Below the pieces are notes generated by a model that worked only from the letters and a program-made list of their open reading frames with translations, did not search any database and had not been told where the DNA came from. Below are positions 25,844 to 34,241 of a DNA stretch of 64,000 bases, in pieces (the first letter of the stretch is position 1; each line of letters starts with the position of its first letter). Origin of the DNA: Paraburkholderia sp. GTDB lineage: Bacteria > Pseudomonadota > Gammaproteobacteria > Burkholderiales > Burkholderiaceae. A program made the translations under genes and the position numbers. The DNA lies in assembly GCF_028283785.1 (NCBI RefSeq), contig NZ_JAPWKB010000008.1, positions 186,001-250,000 on the forward strand, given 5' to 3'.

Positions 25844-27778
25844 GTGACCGTATCGACGACCCCGCTGGGCAGCACCGCGAACCCGACTGTGGCGACCACG
25901 CAGACGGGCTGTCTGCTGTCGATCGCGACGCCGTTCGGCGACGATGTGCTGCTGCTCGACGGGTTCGGCGGCAGCGAGGCGATCTCGACGCCATTTCGTT
26001 TCGATCTGCGCATGCGCTCGACGCAGACCGCGCTCGCCGCGAGCACGATCGTCGGCAAGAACGCCACGGTGACGCTGACCGGCCCGTCCGGCACGACGCG
26101 TTACTTCAACGGCATCGTCACGCGGTTCGCGCAGGTGGGCGCGACCGCGACGGACGGCTATTACTCAGCGGAACTCGCGCCGCGGCTGTGGCTGCTGTCG
26201 CTCGGCCGCGACCGCGCGATCTATCAGAACCTCAGCGCGCCGGACATCATCGAGCAGGTGTTGTCGAGCTTCAACGTCGTGTTCGATGCGAAGATCGGCG
26301 GGACTTACGCGGTGCGCGAATACTGCGTGCAGTTCGACGAAAGCGCGTTGCAGTTCATCACGCGTCTGATGGAAGAAGAAGGGATCTTCTACTTCTTCAC
26401 GTTCGCGAACGGCGCGCACACGATGGTGCTCGCCGACAGCGCCACCGCGCATGCTGCGGGCGACGTCGCAACCTTGCGCTTTTCCGGCGATTCGCTGATG
26501 CACGCGGCCAGCGAGCGCGTGAGCCGCTTCGAAATGTCCACCGGCCTCGTTGCCGCCGAGTTCATCTCCGGCGATTACGACTACCAGAGCGCGAACACGT
26601 TGAGCGCGTCCTCGACGGCGGCCGCGAACGGCGCAACCGGTATCCGCTACGAATTCCCCGGACGTTATGCGAACGCGTCGGACGGCGCGCGCGCGGCGAC
26701 GGTGCAACTCGCCGCGCAGCAGGTCGATCAGCAGACCGGTCACGCCGCCAGCGCCTGTTTCGCGTTGTGCGCCGGGACCAAGGTCACGCTCGCCGGACAC
26801 GGCAACAGCGCGTTCAACGTCGCTTACGTGGTGCGTCGCGTCGAGCATCGCGCGTCGAACGACCAGTACGACAACGACTTCGACGTATTCCCCGCCACCG
26901 TCGCATTCCGTCCGCCGCGCACGACGGCGCGCCCGTTGGTGGCCGGCACGCATACGGCGGTCGTGACGGGCTCGTCCGGCGAAGAAATCTGGACCGATTC
27001 GCTGGGCCGCATCAAGGTCAAGTTCCATTGGGACCGCACCAGTGCCGCCGACGAAAACGCGTCGTGCTGGGTGCGCGTCGCGCAGGCGTCGGCGGGCGCG
27101 GGATGGGGGCATCTGTTCCTGCCGCGCGTCGGTCAGGAAGTGGTGGTCAGCTACATCGACGGCGATCCCGACCGGCCGCTCGTCACCGGCAGCGTCTACA
27201 ACGGGCAGATGTCGCCGCCCGTGACGTTGCCGGGTTCGCAGACGCAAAGCGTGATGCGCTCGCGCTCGTCGAAAAACGGCTCGGCCGGCAACGAGATCCG
27301 CATGGAGGACAAGCTCAACAGCGAGGAGCTGTATTTCCATGCGCAAAAAGACATGAACGTGGAGATCGAAAACGCGCTCACGACGACGGTGATCGCCGGC
27401 GACGATTCGCATACCGTGAAGAAAGGCAATCGCACGTTGACGGTTTCGACCGGCAACGAGACGCACACGGTCAAGGGCACCCGCGCGGTGGACGTGACCG
27501 GCGACGAAACGCACACCAGTCACGCGGCGTTCAGCCATACCACGACGGGCGATTACACGCTGAAGGTCAGCGGCAATCTGGTGATCGACGTCAGCGGTTC
27601 CATCACGCTGAAGGCTGGAACCACGCTCACGGCGCAGTCCGGCACGACGCTGACGAACAAGGCCGGCACCACGCTGACGAATCAGGGCGTCGAGATCCAG
27701 AGCAAGGCGTCGGCGACCCAGACCGTGGACGGGGGCGCGATGCTCACGCTCAAGGGCGGCCTCGTCAAACTGAACTGA
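25844..27778 (+). CDS. vgrG: T6SS spike protein VgrG (TssI)
   Basis: This 644-residue protein starts at a GTG one base after the clpV stop. It has the gp27-like head (LLLDGFGGSEAIS, FNVVFDAKIGG, ESALQFITRLMEEEGIFYFF), the gp5-OB core (IKVKFHWDRTS, WVRVAQASAGAGWGHLFLPR, GQEVVVSYIDGDPDRPLVTG), and a C-terminal beta-helix made of repeats such as DSHTVKKGNRTLTV and GDETHTSHAA. It ends at the needle without an effector domain. It forms the trimeric spike on the Hcp tube. The PAAR-like gene 750 bases downstream probably caps it. Confidence 0.96.
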   Translation: MTVSTTPLGSTANPTVATTQTGCLLSIATPFGDDVLLLDGFGGSEAISTPFRFDLRMRSTQTALAASTIVGKNATVTLTGPSGTTRYFNGIVTRFAQVGATATDGYYSAELAPRLWLLSLGRDRAIYQNLSAPDIIEQVLSSFNVVFDAKIGGTYAVREYCVQFDESALQFITRLMEEEGIFYFFTFANGAHTMVLADSATAHAAGDVATLRFSGDSLMHAASERVSRFEMSTGLVAAEFISGDYDYQSANTLSASSTAAANGATGIRYEFPGRYANASDGARAATVQLAAQQVDQQTGHAASACFALCAGTKVTLAGHGNSAFNVAYVVRRVEHRASNDQYDNDFDVFPATVAFRPPRTTARPLVAGTHTAVVTGSSGEEIWTDSLGRIKVKFHWDRTSAADENASCWVRVAQASAGAGWGHLFLPRVGQEVVVSYIDGDPDRPLVTGSVYNGQMSPPVTLPGSQTQSVMRSRSSKNGSAGNEIRMEDKLNSEELYFHAQKDMNVEIENALTTTVIAGDDSHTVKKGNRTLTVSTGNETHTVKGTRAVDVTGDETHTSHAAFSHTTTGDYTLKVSGNLVIDVSGSITLKAGTTLTAQSGTTLTNKAGTTLTNQGVEIQSKASATQTVDGGAMLTLKGGLVKLN

Positions 27779-27791
27779 TTACGCCGACATC

Positions 27792-28523
27792 ATGACCCCT
27801 GCTCTGTCCAGCCTCGCTTCCAACCCCGCCGCCGTCGCCGACGACAGCGCGCGGGTGGTCGTGATCGACGAACACAACGCGGCCGGCGAACTCGTCGCGC
27901 GCACGTCGATGCTGAACGGCGTGCCGCACGGCGACACGTTGCGCTTCGGCGCGGGCGGCGTACGCCTGCTGCATGCGCATTACGTCGCCGGAAAATTGTC
28001 GGGTCCGTCGCGGATGTACGACGAACACGGCGTGCCGTTGCAGGAGTCGCATTACGAAGCGGGTGTGCTGCACGGTCCGACCACGACGTATCAGGACGGC
28101 CAAATCGCCGCGCGCCGTCATTACGCGCTCGGCGTGCTGAACGGCGAGGCGACGTCTTACGCGCGTTCCGGCCTGATGACGTCGCGGACGTTTTACGCAG
28201 CGGGCAAGTTGCAGCGCGAGGCGGTCTATCTGCACGACGGCGCCGTGGTGCGGCGTGCGAATTACCTCGACGGCATGCTCGAAGGCGAAACCCGCGAATT
28301 CGCCGCCGATGGCGCGCTGGTGCTGAGCGCGCCGTACCGTCGCGATCTGCTGCACGGCACCGTGCGCCGCTTCGGTGCGGACGGTCAGGTGGTCAGCGAA
28401 CGGCGCTACGCGAACGGCAAGCCGCTCGGCGCATGGCAAACCCCGGTCACGACGGCGACGAACGCGGCGGACAACGGCCCGCCGAAGATGGTTCGTCAGC
28501 TCGAAAAATGGATGAGGGGATAA
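27792..28523 (+). CDS. MORN-repeat protein in the vgrG module
   Basis: The 243-residue protein is built of about eight imperfect 21-23-residue MORN-type repeats (for example EAGVLHGPTTTYQDGQ and LDGMLEGETREFAADG), each with the G-x-x-x-G-E/P-x-x-x-Y/F pattern. No signal peptide is visible. Proteins of this YwqK-like type often sit between vgrG and PAAR-like or effector genes in Burkholderiales. They have been annotated as antitoxin-like, but their role is not established. Here no toxin follows directly, so adaptor, chaperone or immunity functions are all open. It starts 13 bases after vgrG and ends two bases before the next start. Confidence 0.85.
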   Translation: MTPALSSLASNPAAVADDSARVVVIDEHNAAGELVARTSMLNGVPHGDTLRFGAGGVRLLHAHYVAGKLSGPSRMYDEHGVPLQESHYEAGVLHGPTTTYQDGQIAARRHYALGVLNGEATSYARSGLMTSRTFYAAGKLQREAVYLHDGAVVRRANYLDGMLEGETREFAADGALVLSAPYRRDLLHGTVRRFGADGQVVSERRYANGKPLGAWQTPVTTATNAADNGPPKMVRQLEKWMRG

Positions 28524-28525
28524 GC

Positions 28526-28912
28526 ATGGGATTGCAGGTGACAGCCGGCTCGATGCTCCAGTGCACCTTCGGCGTCGCGCCTTCGTCGCTGACGGTGCTG
28601 CCGACGCCCGGCGTGATGGCCGGCGCACCCGCCGCGACCGTGATGGACTACGTACCGATGCTCAACGTGATGCCGTTCGGCATGTGCTCGTGCACCGGCA
28701 ATCCGATGGTGATCGCCGCGACCGCCGCCGCTTTGGGCGCACTGACGCCGATGGCGTGCATCCCGGCAACGGCCGCGCCGTGGGCACCCGGCTCGCCCAC
28801 TGTGCTGATCGGCAACCTGCCGGCGCTGAACAACGATTCGAAACTGATGTGCATGTGGGGCGGCGTGATTTCGATCACCACGCCCGCGCAATTCACGACC
28901 CAGATTCCCTGA
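28526..28912 (+). CDS. PAAR-like (DUF4280) spike-tip protein
   Basis: The 128-residue protein starts MGLQVTAGSMLQCTFGVAPS and has conserved MDYVPMLNVMPFGMCSCTGNP and CIPATAAPWAPGSPTVLIGNLPALNN segments. This cysteine-rich pattern is typical of DUF4280 PAAR-like proteins. These are thought to fold into a small metal-binding cone that sharpens the VgrG trimer. Its position two genes after vgrG supports that role. There is no C-terminal toxin extension, so any cargo must bind separately or be encoded elsewhere. Confidence 0.88.
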   Translation: MGLQVTAGSMLQCTFGVAPSSLTVLPTPGVMAGAPAATVMDYVPMLNVMPFGMCSCTGNPMVIAATAAALGALTPMACIPATAAPWAPGSPTVLIGNLPALNNDSKLMCMWGGVISITTPAQFTTQIP

Positions 28913-28922
28913 GGTAATGCAG

Positions 28923-29207
28923 ATGCAATACGTTTTTACGATGACTTCGCGGATGGTAACGATCGCGATCGGCTGCGCGGTGCTGTTATGCGCGCTGCTG
29001 TTTCTGCTCGGCTTCGAGATCGGCGCGCGCTTCGTCGCGCCGCATCAGGCCGACGTGGCAAGCGGCTCGACGTCATCCGCCGCCGCGCTCGCCACCGATA
29101 CCACCGCAATTGCCCCTGCGCTTCCCGCCGCGTCTGCCGATAACCAGATGAGCGGCGCATCTCTCGCGTCGCCTGCATCGTCGGCGTCCGACTCTTCCAA
29201 CTACTGA
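28923..29207 (+). CDS. Small single-pass membrane protein of the T6SS locus
   Basis: This protein of 94 residues (MQYVFTMTSRM...) has one clear membrane helix (VTIAIGCAVLLCALLFLLGF, about residues 12-31). It is followed by a Ser/Ala-rich, probably periplasmic tail of about 55 residues. The ATG at 28923 lies eight bases after GAGG and is preferred over the ATG at 28917, which is too close. I do not recognise the family. It sits between the spike genes and the solute-binding-protein gene and could be an accessory of either. Confidence 0.7.
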   Translation: MQYVFTMTSRMVTIAIGCAVLLCALLFLLGFEIGARFVAPHQADVASGSTSSAAALATDTTAIAPALPAASADNQMSGASLASPASSASDSSNY

Positions 29208-29221
29208 TATCGGTCCTCCAG

Positions 29222-30208
29222 ATGTTGTCTCTTTCCACGTCCTCTCTCCTGTTCAAGCGACGCCTCGCGCGCTGGACTGCGGCGCTCGCCGCCACCGTTG
29301 CCTTCGCCTGTGGCGCGGCCTTCGTCAGTGCGCCGGCCTGCGCGGCATCGGCCGTGCCTGGCGCGACCGTGGCGCCTGCCGCTGCCGCACCGGCGGCCAC
29401 GCCCGACGCGGCGACGTCGATCGCGTCGTTCCCGACCACCGCGACCGGCCTCGTCAAGATGCCCGACGGCCGCATGCTGACGCCGGAATTCGCGCGCATC
29501 GCGGCGCGCGGCGAACTGGTCGTCGCCGTGCTGGGTGTCGATCAGCCGCCGTTTTTCCAGGAGGTCAACGGAAAGCTGACCGGCATCGATATCGACATCG
29601 CGAAGGAACTCGCCGCGAAACTCGGCGTGAAGGTGCGCTTCAATCGCGACGCCCGCAGCTTCGACGGCGTGGTCACGCTGCTCGCCAACGGCGGCGCGGA
29701 CCTCGCGATCAGCAAGCTGTCGCGCACGCTGTCGCGCGCCGAAGTGGTCAGTTTCAGCGCGCCGTATATCCGCCTGCATCGCGCGTTGCTGCTGAACCGG
29801 GTCAAGTTCGCGGAACTCGCGCACGGCCGTCCGGCGCCCGACGTGGTGCGTAACTACGACGGCACGATCGGCGTGGTGCTCAATTCGTCGTACGCGAGCT
29901 ACGTGGTGAGCAATTTCCCGCACGCGAAAGTGGTCAGCTTCCCGAGCTGGGATGCGCTGCTCAAGGGCCTGTCCGCCGGTGAAGTGACCGCCGCGTATCG
30001 CGACGAATTCGAAGTCAAGCACGTGCTGAAAGTCGATCCGACCGCGTCGCTGCGCCTGCGCGTCATTACGCTCGAAGACCTCGACGACACCATCTCGATC
30101 GGTGTGAACGTCTGCGCGCCTGCGTTGCTCGCATACGTCAACCAGTTCCTCGCCGAGCGGACCGGCAAGATCGACGTGATGACCCTGCTGCAAGCCTCCA
30201 ACGACTAA
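29222..30208 (+). CDS. Periplasmic solute-binding protein (amino-acid type, SBP_bac_3 family)
   Basis: The 328-residue protein has an N-terminal signal peptide (basic MLSLSTSSLLFKRRLARW, then a hydrophobic stretch to about residue 43). After an Ala/Pro-rich linker comes a typical extracellular solute-binding domain: GELVVAVLGVDQPPFFQ, LTGIDIDIAKELAAKLGVKV and FDGVVTLLANGGADLAIS. Family 3 proteins usually bind polar amino acids and feed ABC importers. No ABC genes are present here; the next genes encode symporters that do not normally use binding proteins. It lies within the T6SS operon, 14 bases after the small membrane protein. Ligand and partner are unknown. Confidence 0.88.
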   Translation: MLSLSTSSLLFKRRLARWTAALAATVAFACGAAFVSAPACAASAVPGATVAPAAAAPAATPDAATSIASFPTTATGLVKMPDGRMLTPEFARIAARGELVVAVLGVDQPPFFQEVNGKLTGIDIDIAKELAAKLGVKVRFNRDARSFDGVVTLLANGGADLAISKLSRTLSRAEVVSFSAPYIRLHRALLLNRVKFAELAHGRPAPDVVRNYDGTIGVVLNSSYASYVVSNFPHAKVVSFPSWDALLKGLSAGEVTAAYRDEFEVKHVLKVDPTASLRLRVITLEDLDDTISIGVNVCAPALLAYVNQFLAERTGKIDVMTLLQASND

Positions 30209-30226
30209 CCGGTTCCAGGTAGATCC

Positions 30227-31501
30227 ATGAATTCGAACAAGATTTACGCACTGGCCGTGAACCCGTGGGCGGTGATCGGCAGCCTCGCGATCGGTGGCGC
30301 ATTCGGCCTGTTGTGGCCGGAACTGTCGCAACGTTTCTCGATCGTCGGCGACATCTACGTGAACCTGCTGAAAATGACCACGCTGCCGTTCATGGTGTCG
30401 GCGGTGATTTTCAGTCTGCAACGGCTGTTCCGCGACGGCGGCACGTCGCGTCTGCTGCTGCGCGTGCTGAGCGTGTTCGTCGGCGCGTCGCTGACGGTGG
30501 CGGTGATCGGCGCGCTGGTGTTGCTGGTGATGCGCCCCGGCACGAACCTGTCGGCCGCGACGATGCACACCTTCGGGATGATGGTCGGCAACGACGCAAC
30601 GTCGAACGAAACGGTGATGAACCTGTACGGCACGGATGCGCCGGTCAAGGGCGTGAGCCTGTACGACGTGCTGACCAGCCTCGTGCCGACCAACATCTTC
30701 GCCGCGCTCGCCAACGGCGAGGCGCTGAAGGCGCTGGTGTTCGCGCTGCTGTTCGGCCTCGCGGTCGGCCGCGTGCCGGAACGGATTTCGGTGGGCCTGA
30801 GCCAGGCGCTCGAAACCATTTATCAGGCGTGCCAGAAGCTGATGCACTGGCTCAGCTATCCGTTGCCGCTGATCCTCTTCTGCATGAGCGCTGCGCAACT
30901 GGGCAAATCGGGCGTCGGTCCGCTGCACGCGATGCTGCAATTCGTGATCGCGTTCTTCGTCGTGTCGCTGGTGCTGCTCACGCTCGCCGCGATCGTGATC
31001 TGGAAGCGCTCCAGCCACTCGCTCGGCAAGACCCTCGACGCACTGCGCGCGCCGTTTGCGCTCGCGCTCGCCACCCGTAACAGCGCGGCCTGCATGCCGA
31101 GCATGATCGAAAGTCTCGTCGACGATCTCGGCTTCGCCCGTGCGCGCGTCGAACTGATGGTGCCGCTGACCGTGTCGCTGCTGCGCGTCGGCCCGATGGT
31201 GTACTACGTGTGCGCGACGCTGTTCATCGCGCAACTGTACGGACATACGCTCGGCTTCGTCGAAGTCTGCACGGTGCTGCTCGCGTCGGTGCTGGCGGGC
31301 TTTGCTTCGGCGGGTATGACCGGGCTTGTCACGGTGTCGCTGATCGGCATGACCTGCGTGTATCTGAGCCTGCCGTTCGAAGCCGCGTTCATTCTGTTCC
31401 TCGCTGTCGATCCTCTGTGCGACATGCTGCGCACGCTGATCCTCGTGATCGGCAATACGGCGGCGGTCACGATCATCTGCCCGCGTCCGCTGAAGATCTG
31501 A
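30227..31501 (+). CDS. Divergent dicarboxylate/amino-acid:cation symporter-family transporter (first copy)
   Basis: The 424-residue membrane protein has the overall pattern of the glutamate/aspartate symporter (DAACS) family: VGDIYVNLLKMTTLPFMVSAVIF near the N-terminus, the hairpin-1 region RNSAACMPSM near residue 285, and the last region with AVDPLCDMLRT near 394. The NMDGT sodium/substrate motif is replaced by the shorter word LRVGP (around 319-323). The two positions matching the Asn and Asp sodium ligands of the last helix are Leu and Asn, whereas the Asp, Asp and Arg that bind substrate are kept. Coupling may therefore differ from that of classical family members. It starts 18 bases after the binding-protein gene and 12 bases before the racemase gene. 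Confidence 0.85.
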   Translation: MNSNKIYALAVNPWAVIGSLAIGGAFGLLWPELSQRFSIVGDIYVNLLKMTTLPFMVSAVIFSLQRLFRDGGTSRLLLRVLSVFVGASLTVAVIGALVLLVMRPGTNLSAATMHTFGMMVGNDATSNETVMNLYGTDAPVKGVSLYDVLTSLVPTNIFAALANGEALKALVFALLFGLAVGRVPERISVGLSQALETIYQACQKLMHWLSYPLPLILFCMSAAQLGKSGVGPLHAMLQFVIAFFVVSLVLLTLAAIVIWKRSSHSLGKTLDALRAPFALALATRNSAACMPSMIESLVDDLGFARARVELMVPLTVSLLRVGPMVYYVCATLFIAQLYGHTLGFVEVCTVLLASVLAGFASAGMTGLVTVSLIGMTCVYLSLPFEAAFILFLAVDPLCDMLRTLILVIGNTAAVTIICPRPLKI

Positions 31502-31513
31502 GGAGACATCCGC

Positions 31514-32224
31514 ATGACGATGATTGGCATTCTCGGTGGGATGGGTCCGCTTGCGACGGTCGATTTCTTCGAACGCGTCATCCAGTTGACGAGTCACGCC
31601 GGCGCGTCGCGCGATCAGGATCATCTGCCGATGCTGGTCGCGAACCTGCCGCATATTCCTGACCGCTCGAAAGCGATGCTGATGGCGGGCGAAGACCCGT
31701 TGCCCGCGCTGCTCGACGGAATCGACATCCTCAATCGCAACCGGGTCGGGCTGATCGCGATTCCGTGCAATTCGGCGCACTACTGGTACGACGCGTTGCG
31801 CGAGCGCAGCGAGGCGCCGATCCTGCACATCGCCGAGGCATGCGTCGCGGCCATTCCGCAAGGCGTGCAGCGCGTCGCCGTGCTGGCGACGGGCGGCACG
31901 CTGCGTTCCGGCCTGTATCAACGGATTTTGCGCCGTAGCGAGATCGAACCGGTCGTCCCGGACGACGACGCGCAGGCGCAGATCGACGCCTGCATTCACG
32001 CGGTGAAAGCGGGCGATCTCGACGCATCGGCGCGAGCGCTGGAGACCGCGTTACGCTATTTCGCGGAGCACGGCGCGGGCGCGGCGGTGATGGGTTGCAC
32101 CGAGATTCCGCTCGCCGCGCGACGCATCGCGTCGCCGCCGATGCAACTCATCGACAGCACGCTCGAACTCGCGCGCGCGACCGTCTCGTACGGTCTGGCG
32201 CGGGGCTGGAATACGCGCCAATGA
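31514..32224 (+). CDS. Aspartate/glutamate racemase family protein
   Basis: The 236-residue cytoplasmic protein begins MTMIGILGGMGPLATVDFF and has both catalytic cysteines of the family: Cys85 in IPCNSAHYW and Cys195 in MGCTEIPLA. This is consistent with an active two-cysteine, cofactor-free racemase acting on aspartate, glutamate or a related amino acid. The pattern is closer to broad-specificity YgeA-like racemases than to MurI. It lies between the two symporter genes, and its stop overlaps the second symporter start as ATGA. Processing of D- or L-acidic amino acids brought in by the neighbours is therefore likely. Substrate and direction are not defined by sequence. Confidence 0.9.
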   Translation: MTMIGILGGMGPLATVDFFERVIQLTSHAGASRDQDHLPMLVANLPHIPDRSKAMLMAGEDPLPALLDGIDILNRNRVGLIAIPCNSAHYWYDALRERSEAPILHIAEACVAAIPQGVQRVAVLATGGTLRSGLYQRILRRSEIEPVVPDDDAQAQIDACIHAVKAGDLDASARALETALRYFAEHGAGAAVMGCTEIPLAARRIASPPMQLIDSTLELARATVSYGLARGWNTRQ

Positions 32225-33639
32225 TCGCTCTGAAGCGCTTCTCGAACAGCACGCTGGGGTTGCTGCTGTGCTTTGCGCTCGGCGCGCTGGCGGGTGCGTT
32301 CGCGCCGCCGGTGGGCGGTTTCGGTTTTTTTGTCGGTCAGTTGTATCTGTCGCTGGTCAATATGGCGGCTGTGCCGCTGCTGGTGGTCGCGATGTTTTTC
32401 GGGCTGCGCCAGTTGTTGCTGCTGTCGCATCCGGGTTTGCGGATCGGCACGATGGTGATGCTGGCGGCGGCCGTGGTGGTGGTGTGCGCGGCGGGCGGCA
32501 CGGTGATTGGCGCGCTGGTTGCGCCTGGCCAGCATCTGTCCGATGCGGCGCACCGGCAACTCGGGCGGCTCGTGCTGCAAAGCGCGAGCGACGCCGAAGA
32601 ATTGCGCGTCACGCTGTTCGGCGTTAACCACACGGCGGCATCGGCGACCGGACTGACGCTGCGCGATGTCGTGCCCGACAACTTTTATCAGGTGCTGGCG
32701 AGCGGCAATGTGCTCGGCATCCTGATCGGCACGATCCTGTTCGGGATGGCGTTCGCCACGCTGTCCGGCGAGCGCACGCGCGTGCTGCACAGCGTCTTCG
32801 AAAGCATTTATCGCAGTCTCGAAGCGCTGATCGAATACGCGAATCTGCTGCTGCCGGTGCTGGCCTTCGGCACCGCCGCGCATATCGCGGCGCAGACCGA
32901 ACCGGCGACCCTCGCGGCGATGAGCGATTTTCTCGTCACCTTTCTGGGCGGCGCGGCGCTGCTGTGCGCGGTCACGTTCGCGGTGATCGGCGCGCGCGCG
33001 CGCGTGTCGCCGGGCCGTCTGATCGCGGCGATGAAGCCGCCGCTGCTGGTCGCGTTGACCTCGGGCAGCGCGACCGCGCCGATCCCGCACACGATCGAAG
33101 CGATGAGCACGCGGCTGGGCTTCAGCCGCGGCATCGCGGAACTGATGGTGCCGTTCGGCAGCGTCTTCGTGCGCGCGGGATCGGCGTTGTATTTCTCGCT
33201 GGCCACGGCCTTTATCGCGAACCTGTATGACCGGCCGCTGAGCGTCGGCGAGCTGCTGATGACGGTCGTGCTGGCGTCGGTGGCCGCGTTGGTGTCGGCG
33301 GGACGCAGCGGCGTCGCGGGCATTGCGTGCGTCGGCATCGTGATGTCGGCGCTGCAACTGCCGGTCGAAGCCGCGGGCGTGCTGCTGCTCGCCATCGATC
33401 CGATCTGCGAAGGTCCGCGCAACGTGGTGAGCGTGCTGTCGGTGTGCGCGGTGGTGGCGCTGGTGTCGGCCGGCCTGCCGGCCGAGCGCGCGCCGCTGGT
33501 GGATGCGGGTGCGCGCGGCGATGCGGCCGCGGTGTTGCGCTTTGCGTTCACGCGCGCGCAACTGGCTGTCGCGAGCGGCTGCGTGATGCTCGCGGCGGCG
33601 CTGATTGTCTTGATGGGTGTAGGGGTAGGGGCGAAATGA
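32221..33639 (+). CDS. Divergent dicarboxylate/amino-acid:cation symporter-family transporter (second copy)
   Basis: The 472-residue membrane protein resembles the preceding symporter and the DAACS family: GQLYLSLVNMAAVPLLVVAM, hairpin-1 TSGSATAPIP near residue 280, and AIDPICEGPRN near 392. The NMDGT motif is replaced by the word VRAGS (about 314-318). The last-helix residues equivalent to the substrate Asp and sodium Asn/Asp are Glu, Ser and Ser. The two copies are clearly different proteins and not a recent duplication. It overlaps the racemase gene (ATGA) at its start and the lipoprotein gene (ATGA) at its end, which ties the cassette to the T6SS genes. Confidence 0.83.
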   Translation: MIALKRFSNSTLGLLLCFALGALAGAFAPPVGGFGFFVGQLYLSLVNMAAVPLLVVAMFFGLRQLLLLSHPGLRIGTMVMLAAAVVVVCAAGGTVIGALVAPGQHLSDAAHRQLGRLVLQSASDAEELRVTLFGVNHTAASATGLTLRDVVPDNFYQVLASGNVLGILIGTILFGMAFATLSGERTRVLHSVFESIYRSLEALIEYANLLLPVLAFGTAAHIAAQTEPATLAAMSDFLVTFLGGAALLCAVTFAVIGARARVSPGRLIAAMKPPLLVALTSGSATAPIPHTIEAMSTRLGFSRGIAELMVPFGSVFVRAGSALYFSLATAFIANLYDRPLSVGELLMTVVLASVAALVSAGRSGVAGIACVGIVMSALQLPVEAAGVLLLAIDPICEGPRNVVSVLSVCAVVALVSAGLPAERAPLVDAGARGDAAAVLRFAFTRAQLAVASGCVMLAAALIVLMGVGVGAK

Positions 33640-34169
33640 CGAAGCGGCAAGCGTTTCTGAAGAACACACAGGCGCACGGAGCCCGCGCGGCGGCGGTCGC
33701 ATATGTACGAACGGCGCTGCTGGTGGGCTGCATGGCCGGCGTCGCGATGCTGTCGAGCGGCTGTGCGTCGATCGGCTTCAAGGGCGACAAGGTGGCGTGG
33801 GATCACATCACGCTGGTGGCCTCCGACGACGTGAACAACAACAGCCCGGTCGCTATCGACGTGGTGTTTATCACCGACGAAACAATGGTCGCGCGGATCG
33901 CGGAATTGCCCGCGTCGAAGTGGTTCGCGGCGCGCGACGATCTGGTGAGCACGTTCCCGAAGTCGTTGCAGGTCAAAAGCTGGGAACTGGTGCCTGGACA
34001 ACGCGTCGAGCTGACCGGCAAGAGCTTCGACCGGCCGCGTGTGTCGGCCGCGTTCCTGTTTGCGAATTATGCGGATTCGGGCGCGCATCGCGTGCGTATC
34101 CAACAGTTCAACGGCGATATCGCCGTGACGCTGAATACCAATACGTTCGCCGTTTCGGCGGTGAAATGA
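33636..34169 (+). CDS. T6SS-locus outer-membrane lipoprotein, TssJ-like candidate
   Basis: The 177-residue protein has a hydrophobic N-terminal segment ending in LSSGCAS, a lipobox-like site with Cys43. A beta-rich domain follows, with NNSPVAIDVVFITDE, WFAARDDLVSTFP and SWELVPGQRVEL. Size, lipidation signal and position directly before tssK-tssL-tssM fit TssJ, which anchors the membrane complex to the outer membrane. The sequence is not a textbook TssJ, so the assignment rests partly on context. Its start overlaps the symporter stop by four bases. Start codons nearer the hydrophobic segment are also possible. Confidence 0.65.
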   Translation: MTKRQAFLKNTQAHGARAAAVAYVRTALLVGCMAGVAMLSSGCASIGFKGDKVAWDHITLVASDDVNNNSPVAIDVVFITDETMVARIAELPASKWFAARDDLVSTFPKSLQVKSWELVPGQRVELTGKSFDRPRVSAAFLFANYADSGAHRVRIQQFNGDIAVTLNTNTFAVSAVK

Positions 34170-34241
34170 CAGTGGCGGGACATCCCATGAATATGAACAG
34201 CACGGCGCCGGATGGCGCGGCATTTTTGCGGAGCGGCGTCG

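Noticed and set aside
32095..32220. Upstream extension of the second symporter from 32095
   Set aside because: The segment is out-of-frame sequence of the racemase gene; the ATG at 32221 gives a normal ATGA overlap and a proper first membrane helix.
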